Assembly: GCF_000818015.1 (NCBI RefSeq)
Contig: NZ_CP007511.1
Location: 124,001-188,000, forward strand
DNA: 64,000 nucleotides
DNA from: Stutzerimonas balearica DSM 6083
Lineage (GTDB): Bacteria; Pseudomonadota; Gammaproteobacteria; Pseudomonadales; Pseudomonadaceae
Direction: 5' to 3'
Both the position numbers and the translations under genes were made by a program. Positions 17,078 through 25,688 of this stretch are shown here, piece after piece. A model generated the notes under the pieces. It was not told the origin of the DNA. It saw nothing but the letters and a program-made list of their open reading frames with translations, and did no database searches. Within the stretch, counting starts at the first letter, position 1. Every line of letters begins with the position of its first letter.

Positions 17078-18883
17078 ATGAACGACGACACATTCGACCT
17101 GCGCCTCGACACGCTACGCACGGCCTATGAAGCGGGCGCCACCACGCCGCGCCAGCTGATCCTCGCTCTGCGCGACCAGGCGGCCGACCTGAACGACGAA
17201 TTCAACGCCTTCATCCACCTGTTGAGCGCCGCCGAGCTCGAACCCTACCTGGCCGCGCTCGACGGCAAGACGCCCGCCGAGCTGCCGCTCTACGGCATCC
17301 CCTTCGCCATCAAGGACAACATCGACCTGGCCGGCGTCCCCACCACCGCTGCCTGCCCGGCCTTCGCCTACACCTCCGACACCAGCGCGACGATCGTCGA
17401 GCAGCTGATCGCCCTCGGCGCGGTGCCGCTGGGCAAGACCAACCTCGACCAGTTCGCCACCGGCCTCAACGGCACCCGCTCGCCCTACGGCGAATGCCGC
17501 AACTCGGTACACCCGGACTACCCCTCCGGCGGCTCCAGCGCCGGTTCGGCGCTGGCCGTCGCGCTGGGGCTGGCAAGCTTCGCCCTCGGCACCGACACCG
17601 CCGGCTCCGGCCGGGTGCCGGCGGCGCTGAACAATCTGGTGGGATTGAAAGCCAGCAAGGGCCTGATCTCCACCGCCGGCGTCGTCCCCGCCTGCCGCAC
17701 ACTGGACTGCGTGACCTTTTTCACCGCGACGGCGGCCGAAGCCAGCCGGCTGCTGGCGCTCACCGCCAGGCTCGACCCCCGCGACGAGTACAGCCGCGCC
17801 AACCCGCTGTGGAACGACGGCTCGGCGTTCGGCCAGGTGAAAACCTTCCGCTTCGGGGTGCCGAAAAACCCCGAGTTTCTCGGCTGCCCGGAAAGCCCGG
17901 CGCTGTTCGCCGCCACCATTGAGCATCTCCAATCCATCGGCGGCGAGCCGGTGGAGATCGACTTCGCGCCGTTCCTCGAAGCAGCGCGCCTGCTCTACGA
18001 AGGCCCCTGGGTCGCCGAGCGCTACAGCGTGGCCGGCGCGCTGATCGAGCAGCAGCCCGATGCCGTGCTGCCGGTCATCAGGGCGGTACTGGAAAAGGCC
18101 CCGGGCACCACCGCCGTGCAGCTGTTCCAGGCGCAATACCGCCTGCAGCAGCTCAAGGCGATCTGCGACCGGATCATGGCCGAGGTCGACTGCGTGCTGA
18201 CGCCCGCCTACCCGCGCCCGGTGACCCTGGCCGAGCTGCACGCCGAGCCGGTCAAGCGCAATTCGGACCTGGGCTACTACACCAACTTCATGAACATGCT
18301 CGACTACGCCGCCGTCGCCGTGCCGGCCGGCGTCATGGCTAACGGCCTGCCCTGGGGCGTGACGCTGTTCGGCCGGGTGTTCACCGACCAGTACCTCCTG
18401 AGCCTGGCCGCCGCGCTGCAGCGCCAGACAGGCCTGACGCTGGTCGGCGGCAACGCGATCAGCGCCCCCGCGCCGCAGAACCCGGCGCGCAACGACCGGG
18501 CGAAGGTGGTGGTCTGCGGTGCGCACCTGGACGGCCTGCCGCTCAACTGGCAGCTGCGCCAGCGCGGCGGCCGGCTGCTGCAGGCGACCGAAAGCGCCCC
18601 GGCCTACAGGCTCTATGCCCTGGCCGGCGGGCCGGTATTGCGCCCGGGCATGGTCCGGGTCAGCGAAGGCGGTGCGGCGATCGGCGTGGAAGTCTGGGAA
18701 ATCCCCAGCGCCGAGCTGGGCTCGTTCCTCACCGGCATCCCGGCGCCGCTCGGCCTGGGCAAGGTCGAGCTGGCCGACGGGCGCTGGGAGACCGGCTTTA
18801 TCTGCGAGGGCTACGGCCTGGAGGGCGCCGAGGACATCACCCGCTTCGGCGGCTGGCGGGCGTGGCTGGCGCAGCGGGGTTGA
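17078..18883 (+). CDS. atzF: Allophanate hydrolase
   Basis: A 601-residue amidase-signature enzyme that hydrolyses allophanate to ammonia and CO2, the last step of the guanidine route. The Ser-cisSer-Lys triad is visible: Lys in FAIKDNIDLAG, and the serines in SGGSSAGSA and DTAGSGR. The C-terminal domain (about 470-601, from VVVCGAHLDGLPLN to GFICEGYGLEG) is the allophanate-hydrolase-specific domain also found in yeast urea amidolyase. The length matches the family. The AAGGA site before the ATG supports the start. It is the last gene of the riboswitch-2 operon and converges with the MscS gene. Confidence 0.95.
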   Translation: MNDDTFDLRLDTLRTAYEAGATTPRQLILALRDQAADLNDEFNAFIHLLSAAELEPYLAALDGKTPAELPLYGIPFAIKDNIDLAGVPTTAACPAFAYTSDTSATIVEQLIALGAVPLGKTNLDQFATGLNGTRSPYGECRNSVHPDYPSGGSSAGSALAVALGLASFALGTDTAGSGRVPAALNNLVGLKASKGLISTAGVVPACRTLDCVTFFTATAAEASRLLALTARLDPRDEYSRANPLWNDGSAFGQVKTFRFGVPKNPEFLGCPESPALFAATIEHLQSIGGEPVEIDFAPFLEAARLLYEGPWVAERYSVAGALIEQQPDAVLPVIRAVLEKAPGTTAVQLFQAQYRLQQLKAICDRIMAEVDCVLTPAYPRPVTLAELHAEPVKRNSDLGYYTNFMNMLDYAAVAVPAGVMANGLPWGVTLFGRVFTDQYLLSLAAALQRQTGLTLVGGNAISAPAPQNPARNDRAKVVVCGAHLDGLPLNWQLRQRGGRLLQATESAPAYRLYALAGGPVLRPGMVRVSEGGAAIGVEVWEIPSAELGSFLTGIPAPLGLGKVELADGRWETGFICEGYGLEGAEDITRFGGWRAWLAQRG

Positions 18884-18902
18884 GACAGCCAGAGACCTCA
18901 CC

Positions 18903-18937
18903 CGCGCCCCGCTCACACAGGAGCAGTGAGGGGCGCG
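18903..18937. other. Hairpin between convergent genes, possible terminator
   Basis: CGCGCCCC-GC-TCAC pairs with GTGAGGGGCGCG around a nine-base loop, giving a 12-bp stem with a two-base bulge. It lies between the convergent allophanate hydrolase and MscS genes. It lacks a T-run on either strand, so intrinsic termination is uncertain. Confidence 0.45.
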
Positions 18938-19067
18938 AGGTGCAGGCGCGGGACTGTCGACCGGCATGCGGTTCGGATGCGCCCCGCGCAGCCTTCGATG
19001 GTGCCGGCGGCTCTAGGGGCGAACCGCTCAGGCGGCCAGGTCGGAACCGGCCGCGTCCGGTCTCACG

Positions 19068-20369
19068 CTAGTTTTCGTCGCTGCGGCGGCGCCTCGGCAA
19101 GGCCTGGTCCGGCGCTGGCCCGGCCTCTCGCAGCACCACCTGATGGACAGCCGGGCCTGGCAGCGCGATTCCCGCAGCGCGCAAAGCGTCGATCAGGTTC
19201 GCCCTGACCCGGGACGCGGTGAGCATGAAGTCCGATCTGCGCGAGTCGCACCAGAACTGCACCTGGAAGGCGAGTTCACTCTGGCCCATTTCGCGGATAG
19301 CCACCGAGGGCTGCGGTTCGGCGATGACGCCTTCGGCACGCAGGGTGGCCTCCTCGAGTACACGCAGCACCTTCTGCAGCTCGACGTCGTAGCCGAGGTA
19401 GCAGACCACCTGGCCACGACGCACGGGCGCAGCGGTGTTGTTGGTGACCCGTGAAGTGAAGGTGTCGGCATTCGGCACCAGTACCCGGCGGCCATCGTAG
19501 GTGCGAATCTGCGTGGCGCGCAGTTCGATGCGTTCGACGGTGCCTTCGGTCTCGCCAATGACGATCTGGTCGCCGAGCTGGAAGGGCCGCAGGGTGAGGA
19601 TCAGCAAGCCGCTGACGAAGTTGGACAGGATGTCCTTCAGGGCGAAGCCCAATGCCAGGCTGGTCAGCCCAAGCCCGGTGGCCAGGGCGCCGGGTTCGAG
19701 GCCAAAGGCGGTGGCAGCGACGATCAGGCCCAGCAGCCAGACGGTGTAGTAGCTGACCTGCTTGATCAGATTCTCCACCGTCCGATCGTGAATCAAGCGG
19801 CGGGAAATCATCCGGACCACTGCGCGCACGCCTGCGGCCAACGCCCAGAACACGCCGATTACCAGCAATGCCGCCAAGGCGCGCGGCACGATGCTGATGG
19901 CCGCTTCGAGCAATCTGGCGAAGGCGGTATCGACACTGGCGCGCACGTCGGTCACGAAGCGTGCCCGCTCGGATGTGCGTCGTGTGCTGGCCTGCGCCAG
20001 AGCAGTTTCGAGAATCGACGCCCACTCGCGCGCCTGCGCGTCCAGCGCCATGCCGTTGGCTTCGGCGTCTTCCCTGGTGACCTGCATCAGCACGCGACCG
20101 GCCATGGTGATCTGGCGCGACGCGGCGTTTTCCCCGGCCGCAGCGATGCGCGCTCTGCTGATGCCCTGCGGCGTTTCCAGCACGGTCAGCAGTTGCCGCT
20201 CGATCTGCCGGGCCCGCAGGCGCGCCTCCAGGTCTTCGGTTCCGCCAAGGCGAAACAGCGCGCGGCCGTCGAGCCGCACCGTCGCCAGGCCATCGTCCAC
20301 CTGAGCGGCGGCGGGAAATGTCTGAAAAAGGGTGAGCAGTGACAGCAGCAGGGCCAGCGGCCAATGCAT
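19068..20369 (-). CDS. MscS-family mechanosensitive channel
   Basis: A 433-residue membrane protein. The ATG at 20369 is chosen over an upstream one because it gives a clean signal peptide (MHWPLALLLSLLTLFQTFPAAAQ). A periplasmic region follows, then three or four transmembrane segments (about 180-270), the Gly/Ala-rich pore helix GLTSLALGFALKDILSNF, and a C-terminal cytosolic beta/alpha domain (FQLGDQIVIGETEGTVERI). The protein relieves turgor by opening under membrane tension. It is longer than E. coli MscS because of the periplasmic extension. There is no evident link to the guanidine operon. Confidence 0.9.
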   Translation of the reverse strand: MHWPLALLLSLLTLFQTFPAAAQVDDGLATVRLDGRALFRLGGTEDLEARLRARQIERQLLTVLETPQGISRARIAAAGENAASRQITMAGRVLMQVTREDAEANGMALDAQAREWASILETALAQASTRRTSERARFVTDVRASVDTAFARLLEAAISIVPRALAALLVIGVFWALAAGVRAVVRMISRRLIHDRTVENLIKQVSYYTVWLLGLIVAATAFGLEPGALATGLGLTSLALGFALKDILSNFVSGLLILTLRPFQLGDQIVIGETEGTVERIELRATQIRTYDGRRVLVPNADTFTSRVTNNTAAPVRRGQVVCYLGYDVELQKVLRVLEEATLRAEGVIAEPQPSVAIREMGQSELAFQVQFWCDSRRSDFMLTASRVRANLIDALRAAGIALPGPAVHQVVLREAGPAPDQALPRRRRSDEN

Positions 20370-20460
20370 CGGTCGAGTCACGGGAGGGCGGGGGCGGGGA
20401 GCGCGTTCCCCTGGGCCGATCGACGCGCTGTCCACGACCCAGGGGGCAACTGCAGGCGCG

Positions 20461-20547
20461 TCAGAAGACCAGCGCGAACAGGCCGATGACCACGATCAGG
20501 CCGATCAGAAAGATGATGCCGATGGTGCTGCTGAGGAACTTCAACAT
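20461..20547 (-). CDS. 28-residue single-span membrane protein
   Basis: A very short frame, MLKFLSSTIGIIFLIGLIVV plus IGLFALVF, almost entirely hydrophobic and forming one transmembrane helix. An AGGAG Shine-Dalgarno lies seven bases before the ATG, in favour of real translation. It lies upstream of the MscS gene in the same direction. Function is unknown; such miniproteins often modulate larger membrane proteins. Confidence 0.6.
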   Translation of the reverse strand: MLKFLSSTIGIIFLIGLIVVIGLFALVF

Positions 20548-20722
20548 GGTGGCTCTCCTGTGCAGGGGGTCTATCTGTTCCGACTCGGCACCCCTTGTCA
20601 TCGTTCACCCGCTCGGATGGGTGATCGCTCCCGTCGCCTCGCCGGAACATCCCTGCGCCTGCGCTTCTCCGATGAGAAAGCGGCCGACATCCTGTCGGCT
20701 CGACGTTCGCGAGGAGGCTTGC

Positions 20723-21694
20723 ATGCGAATTTCTCTGCCCCGGATCGGGCTCGGCGGCGCGCCGCTGGGCAACATGTTCCACCCGCTCAGCGAGGCCACC
20801 GCCGATGCCACGCTGCAGGCCGCGTGGGATGCCGGCTTTCGCTATTACGACGTGTCGCCGCACTACGGCGCCGGGCTGGCCGAACAGCGCTTCGGCCGCC
20901 TGCTGTCAGGCAAGCCGCGTGACGAGTTCGTGCTCAGCACCAAGGTCGGCCGGCTGCTGCAGCCGGCCAGCGCGCCGGAGAACGCCAAACCGTTCGTCGA
21001 TGAGCTGCCCAACAAGCGGGTGCCGGACTATTCGGCCGACGGTGCGCGCCGCTCCATCGAAGACAGCCTGGAACGCCTGGGCGTCGATCGGCTGGACGTG
21101 GTGTTCATCCACGACGTCTCGGAAGACCAGTGGGGCCCGCAGTGGCGCGACTACTTCCAGCAGGCGATGAGCGGCGCCGCCAAGGCCCTGACCGAGATGC
21201 GCGAGCAGGGCCTGATCCGCGGCTGGGGCCTGGGCGTGAACCTCGTCGAACCCTGCCGCATGGCGCTGGAGCAGGCCGACCCCGACGTCTTCCTGCTGGC
21301 CGGGCGCTATTCGCTGCTCGATCACCGCGAGGCGCTGGAGACCCTGTTTCCGCGCTGCCTTGAGCGTGGTGTCGGCATCGTGGTCGGCGGGCCGTTCAAC
21401 TCCGGCGTGCTGGCCGGCGGCGATCACTTCGAGTACGACCGCATCCCGGACGAGATCCGCGACCGCAAGGCGCGCCTGGACCAGGTCGCGCAGCGCTTCG
21501 GCGTCGACCTGCGCGCGGCGGCGATCCACTTCTGCCTCGCGCACCCGGCGGTGCTCTCGACCATTCCGGGTACCGCCAACCCGGCGCGCCCGGCGCAGTA
21601 CATGGGCTACTACCAGGCTCGCGTGCCGGCCGAGTTCTGGCAGGCGCTCAAGCACGAAGGGCTGCTCGGCGAGGACGTGCCGGTACCGGCCTGA
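20723..21694 (+). CDS. Aldo/keto reductase
   Basis: A 323-residue NADP-dependent oxidoreductase with a TIM-barrel fold. The N-terminal LGGAPLGNMF block, the catalytic Asp/Tyr in FRYYDVSPHYGAGLAE, the Lys in STKVG and His in VVFIHDV are visible. The sequence resembles the pyridoxal 4-dehydrogenase / L-fucose dehydrogenase subgroup. The substrate is unknown. The start at 20723 follows GAGGAGG by seven bases; open frame continues further upstream but is rejected. An intrinsic terminator follows the stop. Confidence 0.88.
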   Translation: MRISLPRIGLGGAPLGNMFHPLSEATADATLQAAWDAGFRYYDVSPHYGAGLAEQRFGRLLSGKPRDEFVLSTKVGRLLQPASAPENAKPFVDELPNKRVPDYSADGARRSIEDSLERLGVDRLDVVFIHDVSEDQWGPQWRDYFQQAMSGAAKALTEMREQGLIRGWGLGVNLVEPCRMALEQADPDVFLLAGRYSLLDHREALETLFPRCLERGVGIVVGGPFNSGVLAGGDHFEYDRIPDEIRDRKARLDQVAQRFGVDLRAAAIHFCLAHPAVLSTIPGTANPARPAQYMGYYQARVPAEFWQALKHEGLLGEDVPVPA

Positions 21695-21704
21695 CGGCGC
21701 ATCG

Positions 21705-21737
21705 GCCCCGCAGGCCGGCCGAAACGGGGCATTTTTT
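21705..21737 (+). terminator. Intrinsic terminator after the aldo/keto reductase
   Basis: GCCCCG (21705-21710) pairs with CGGGGC (21725-21730), enclosing an inner GGCCGGCC, and is followed directly by ATTTTTT. This is the clearest T-run terminator in the window and isolates the third riboswitch operon from upstream transcription. Confidence 0.8.
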
Positions 21738-21935
21738 CCTGCCGGGCTCCCCATTGGGGCGTCGCCCGGCAGCGCTGGCCAGCTGTCGACGTGCCGGCTT
21801 CGGCCGGCAACCTCTTGAATATCCGCGGCTTTCTCTCGTTTCAGGGCACATGGCACGCAAGCTGCTCTGTCCCCTGTGAACGGGATGAGTCGCGCGCTCG
21901 CGCCGCTTGTAACGGCACACACTGGAGCAACACCC

Positions 21936-22036
21936 AGGCGAACTAGGGTTCCGGTCTGCAGGACGCAGGCGCTGGTCCGAGAGTTCTCCGGCCCGAAGGA
22001 TGCGGGCTACACGGCGGGATAAAAGCCCGGGAGACG
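21936..22036 (+). promoter_or_regulatory. Guanidine-I (ykkC) riboswitch, copy 3
   Basis: All diagnostic blocks are present: AACTAGGGTTCCGG, GCTGGTCCGAGAG and ACACGGCGGGATAAAAGCCC followed by GGGAG, with a variable stem CTGC/GCAG. It lies about 45 bases before the binding-protein gene of the ten-gene operon 22082-30539 and should switch that operon on in the presence of guanidinium. Confidence 0.95.
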
Positions 22037-22081
22037 CGATGTCATCCCGTGCCTGTCATTCCACCGTGAGGAGTCACGTCC

Positions 22082-23089
22082 ATGTCAGCTTCCGCGTTTC
22101 GCTCGTTGCGCAAGGCCCTGCTCGGCGCCACCCTGGCCGCCAGCACCCTGCTTGCCCCACTGGCCGGCCAGGCGGCCGAATCGATGAAGATCGGCACCGT
22201 GGTCTGGGCCGGCTACGGGCCGTTCTACGTCGCCGACAAGAAGGGCCTGTTCGAGCCGCATGGCCTGGACGTCGAACTGCAGTTCTTCAACGATCCGGCG
22301 CTGATTCCCACGGCGCTGGCCAGCCGCGCCCTCGACGGCGGCATGCTGACCTACGACCAGGTGGTCGCCTCGGTCGCCAAGGGGCTCAAGCACCGCGTGG
22401 TGATGCCCATCGACTTCTCCAACGGCGGCGATGCCATCGTCGCCGAGGCCTCGGTCGGCTCGGTCGCCGATTTCAAGGGCAGGAAGGTCGGCTTCAACCC
22501 GCTGTCGCCCTCGGAGTTCCTGCTGGCCTACGCGCTGCAGCAGAACGGCATGAGCGACAAGGACATCGTCCCGGTGAACATGACCCCGGAGGGCATTCCC
22601 GGCGCCATGGCCTCGGGCAGCCTGCCGGTAGGCGTGACCTACGAGCCGAACGTGTCGCAGATCCTCGGCATGGGCGACGGTAGCAAGTTCAAGGTGGTGT
22701 TCTCGTCGAAGGACGCCCCCGGCCTCATCACCGACGTGCTGGTGTTCGACGAGGCGATGATCGCCAAGAAGCCGGAGGCCATAAAGGCGCTGATCGAGGG
22801 CTACCTCGACGGCCTGGCCTACATGCGCGAGCACCCCGAGGAATCGGCGCAGATCATTGGCCAGGTGCTTGGCGTCAGCGCCGCCGAAGCGCAGGCGCAG
22901 ATGGCCGGCGCGCACAACCTCAGCCTCGAGGAAATGCCGGCCAGCTTCGCACCCTCGCAGGCCACCAGCTCGTTCCACGGCAGCGGCGCGATCATCGCCA
23001 AGCTGCTGAAGGCCAACGGCCAGATCCCGACCATTCCGGATTTCACCCAGACCTACGACGCCCGCTTCGTCGAAGCGCTCGTCCAGTGA
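22082..23089 (+). CDS. ABC transporter substrate-binding protein (NMT1/THI5-like)
   Basis: A 335-residue periplasmic protein with a long signal peptide ending near GQAA. The mature part (MKIGTVVWAGYGPFYVADKK, then GLFEPHGLDVELQFF) is typical of the NMT1/THI5/SsuA-like binding proteins that recognise pyrimidine precursors, sulfonates and other small nitrogenous molecules. It is first in the riboswitch-3 operon; its permease and ATPase are the last genes of the same operon (28819-30539). It is only distantly related to the binding proteins at 10272 and 33093, so a different ligand is likely. Confidence 0.88.
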   Translation: MSASAFRSLRKALLGATLAASTLLAPLAGQAAESMKIGTVVWAGYGPFYVADKKGLFEPHGLDVELQFFNDPALIPTALASRALDGGMLTYDQVVASVAKGLKHRVVMPIDFSNGGDAIVAEASVGSVADFKGRKVGFNPLSPSEFLLAYALQQNGMSDKDIVPVNMTPEGIPGAMASGSLPVGVTYEPNVSQILGMGDGSKFKVVFSSKDAPGLITDVLVFDEAMIAKKPEAIKALIEGYLDGLAYMREHPEESAQIIGQVLGVSAAEAQAQMAGAHNLSLEEMPASFAPSQATSSFHGSGAIIAKLLKANGQIPTIPDFTQTYDARFVEALVQ

Positions 23090-23132
23090 ACCCTGACCGG
23101 GCCGGCTGCGGTCGGCCCCTGCGGAGCCCGTC

Positions 23133-24164
23133 ATGACCACTACCGCCAAGCCCAAGTCGCTGTTCCGCTACGCCGACGGCCGGCTGCCCAATACCCTGGC
23201 CATCGGCTACACGCTGTTCGGCTATGTCGGCGGCATCGCCCTGTTGTTCGCCGGGAGTGCCTGGCTGAACGCGCTCGGCACCCTGCTGCTGGCGCACGCG
23301 ATGATCATCGCCGCCTACCTGATCCACGAGTTCGCCCACGGCACCATCTTCAGCGTGCCGCGCCACAACGTCTGGGCCGGCAACCTGTGCAGCTGGATGG
23401 CCGGCAGCTGCTACGCCGAGTTCCAGGACCTGCGCAAGAAACACATGCGCCACCACGTCGACCGCGCCGACGTCATCACCTTCGACAGCAAGGCCTTCCT
23501 GCTGGCCTGCCCGGGCTGGGTCCGGCGCCTGGTGCTGGCGCTGGAATGGGCCTACATCCCGGCGGTCGAGCTGATCATGCACGGCTACGTCATCGTCTTG
23601 CCGTTCATCACCGGCAACGACAAGCATCGCGCCCGTCGTCGGCAGGTGGCGCTGACCCTGGCGGTGCGCGGCCTGCTGTTCACCGTCATGGGGCTGGTCT
23701 CGTTGAAGGCGCTCGCGCTGTACCTGCTCGCCTGGCTGATCATGCTCAGCGTGCTGCGCTTCGCCGATGCCTACCAGCACACCTACGATGCCTTCGCCGT
23801 GCTGGAGGAGGGCGCCGTGCCCGACGACAAGCCGCGCGACCGCCGCTACGAACAGCAGAACACCTTCAGCAACGTCGTCTCGCTGCGCTGGCCGGCGCTG
23901 AATCTGCTGCTGCTCAACTTCAGCTACCACAACGCCCATCACGAAAAGCCGGTGGCGCCCTGGTACCGCCTGCCGCGGCTGCACGAGGAGCTCTACGGCA
24001 GCGCTTATGCCCAGGTCATCCCGATGCGCCAGCTGCTCGGGCCGTTTCACCGCTACCGCCTCAAGCGCGTGCTCAGCGATGACTACGGTGTGGTCGGCGA
24101 AGGCCCCGGCAAGGCCGAGGGTTTCTACGGCGCCGTGGGCGTCTCCTTTCTGACGGCGGTGTGA
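23133..24164 (+). CDS. Membrane di-iron fatty-acid-desaturase-family hydroxylase
   Basis: A 343-residue integral membrane protein with four or five hydrophobic segments and the three histidine clusters of the desaturase/hydroxylase superfamily: HEFAH, HMRHH and HNAHH. These bind a di-iron centre that activates O2. Family members desaturate lipids or hydroxylate alkyl groups. In an operon switched on by guanidine and next to two dehydrogenases and two amidohydrolases, hydroxylation of an alkyl side chain on a guanidine compound is more plausible than a lipid role, but this is inference. Confidence 0.85.
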   Translation: MTTTAKPKSLFRYADGRLPNTLAIGYTLFGYVGGIALLFAGSAWLNALGTLLLAHAMIIAAYLIHEFAHGTIFSVPRHNVWAGNLCSWMAGSCYAEFQDLRKKHMRHHVDRADVITFDSKAFLLACPGWVRRLVLALEWAYIPAVELIMHGYVIVLPFITGNDKHRARRRQVALTLAVRGLLFTVMGLVSLKALALYLLAWLIMLSVLRFADAYQHTYDAFAVLEEGAVPDDKPRDRRYEQQNTFSNVVSLRWPALNLLLLNFSYHNAHHEKPVAPWYRLPRLHEELYGSAYAQVIPMRQLLGPFHRYRLKRVLSDDYGVVGEGPGKAEGFYGAVGVSFLTAV

Positions 24165-24165
24165 G

Positions 24166-24951
24166 ATGAATGCGCTCGATTACCGCGGTCGCACGCTGGT
24201 GCTGACCGGCGCGGCCGGTGGCATCGGCCAGGGCCTGGCGCAGGCTTTCGCCGAGGCCGGCGCGCGGCTGGAACTGATCGATCGTGACGGCGCCGCGCTC
24301 GACCGCCTCTGCGCCACCCTGCCGGAGGGCGTCCAGGCGCGCGCCGTGGTGCTCGACCTGGGCGATCTGGCCGCCGTGCAGGCCTACGCCGACGACCTGG
24401 CGGCGCAGGAGCTGACGGTCGATGTGCTGATCAACAACGCCGGCATGGAATATCCGACCCCGCTGGGCGAGGCGAGCGCACAGGCCGACCGCCGCTGGGC
24501 CGAGCTGCTGGACAACAACGTGGCCTCCATGCAGCGCCTGACCCGAGCCTTGCTGCCGCGCCTGGCCGCTGGCGCCAGCGTGATCAACCAGGCGTCGATC
24601 TGGGGGCTGAAGGGCGTGCCGGGCTTTTCCGCCTATGTCGCCAGCAAGCACGCGGTGATCGGCCTGACCCGGGCGTTGGCCTGGGAACTCGGCGCGCGGC
24701 GCATTCGCGTCAACGCCGTATGCCCCGGCTGGATCGCTACCGAGGCGGCGATGCGTTCGCTGCGCAGCATGGCCGCCGAGCACGGCCGCAGCGAGGCCGC
24801 CGAACTGCAGGTGATCCTGGCCGCTCAGGCGATCCCCGAACTGCTGCGACCGGCCGATCTGGCCGGGACCTTTCTGTTTCTCGGCTCGCCGCTGGCCGCT
24901 GCCCTGACCGGGCAGGCGCTGTCGGTCAGCCACGGCGAGGTGATGCACTGA
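24166..24951 (+). CDS. Short-chain dehydrogenase/reductase 1
   Basis: A 261-residue NAD(P)-dependent SDR. The Rossmann motif TGAAGGIGQGLA, the NNAG structural motif (LINNAGMEY), a catalytic Ser region (INQASIWG) and the YVASK active site are present. It follows the desaturase-like gene by one base and overlaps the next SDR gene by one base (TGATG). It probably oxidises an alcohol or carbinolamine formed by the hydroxylase. The substrate is unknown. Confidence 0.88.
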   Translation: MNALDYRGRTLVLTGAAGGIGQGLAQAFAEAGARLELIDRDGAALDRLCATLPEGVQARAVVLDLGDLAAVQAYADDLAAQELTVDVLINNAGMEYPTPLGEASAQADRRWAELLDNNVASMQRLTRALLPRLAAGASVINQASIWGLKGVPGFSAYVASKHAVIGLTRALAWELGARRIRVNAVCPGWIATEAAMRSLRSMAAEHGRSEAAELQVILAAQAIPELLRPADLAGTFLFLGSPLAAALTGQALSVSHGEVMH

Positions 24952-25688
24952 TGAACCTCCAGCTCAGCGGCCAGATGGCCCTGGTCACCGGCGCGGCGAC
25001 CGGCATCGGGCGCGCCACCGCGCTGGCCCTGGCGGCGGCCGGCGCAACGGTATGGGCCAACCATCTCGGCCAGCACAGCGCGGCCGGCGAGCTGCAGGCC
25101 CACGGCATACGCCCGGTCGAGGCCGATGTCAGCGACCCACAGGCGGTTGCCGCCCTGTTCGAGACGATCGCCGCCGAAGGGCCGCTGGACCTGCTGGTGA
25201 ACAACGCCGGGGTGATCCTCGAGAAAGCCTTTCTCGACACCGACGAGGACGACTGGGCGCGGGTGCTCGGCGTCGACCTGACCGCGGTCTATCGCTGCTG
25301 CCGGCATGCGCTGCCCGGCATGCGCGAGCGCCGTCGCGGGGCCATCGTCAACGTCGCCTCGGACCTCGCTTTTCTCGGGCGCGAGCACTACGCCGCCTAC
25401 TGCACGGCCAAGGCCGGGGTGCTGGGGCTCACCCGCTCGCTGGCGCGCGAGTTCGCCGCCGACGGCATCCGTGTCAACGCGGTCGCCCCCGGGCCGATCG
25501 CCACGGCGATGGTCAGCGCGGAGCACATGAGCGACGAATGGATGGCCAAGGAGCTGGCCATTCCCATGGCGCGCCTGGGCACGCCGGAGGAGGTGGCCGC
25601 GGCGATCGTCTTCCTGCTGTCACCGCAGGCGAGCTATTTCACCGGACAGACGCTCGGGCCCAACGGTGGCTCCTGGATGGGCGCATGA
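24951..25688 (+). CDS. Short-chain dehydrogenase/reductase 2 (FabG-like)
   Basis: A 245-residue classical SDR with TGAATGIGRATA, LVNNAGVI, the Ser of NVASD and the YCTAKAG active site; the C-terminus FFTGQTL-like (YFTGQTLGPNGG) is FabG-like. It is immediately coupled to SDR 1 and overlaps the EamA gene by four bases. Two consecutive SDRs suggest sequential oxidation of one metabolite, alcohol then aldehyde or a hydroxy-acid step. Confidence 0.88.
   Translation: MNLQLSGQMALVTGAATGIGRATALALAAAGATVWANHLGQHSAAGELQAHGIRPVEADVSDPQAVAALFETIAAEGPLDLLVNNAGVILEKAFLDTDEDDWARVLGVDLTAVYRCCRHALPGMRERRRGAIVNVASDLAFLGREHYAAYCTAKAGVLGLTRSLAREFAADGIRVNAVAPGPIATAMVSAEHMSDEWMAKELAIPMARLGTPEEVAAAIVFLLSPQASYFTGQTLGPNGGSWMGA

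Noticed and set aside
12259..17121. A 1620-codon open frame on the minus strand
   Set aside because: It lies antisense to the carboxylase and deiminase genes, whose plus-strand products have clear domains. Long antisense frames are a by-product of high GC content. No Shine-Dalgarno or recognisable domain was seen.
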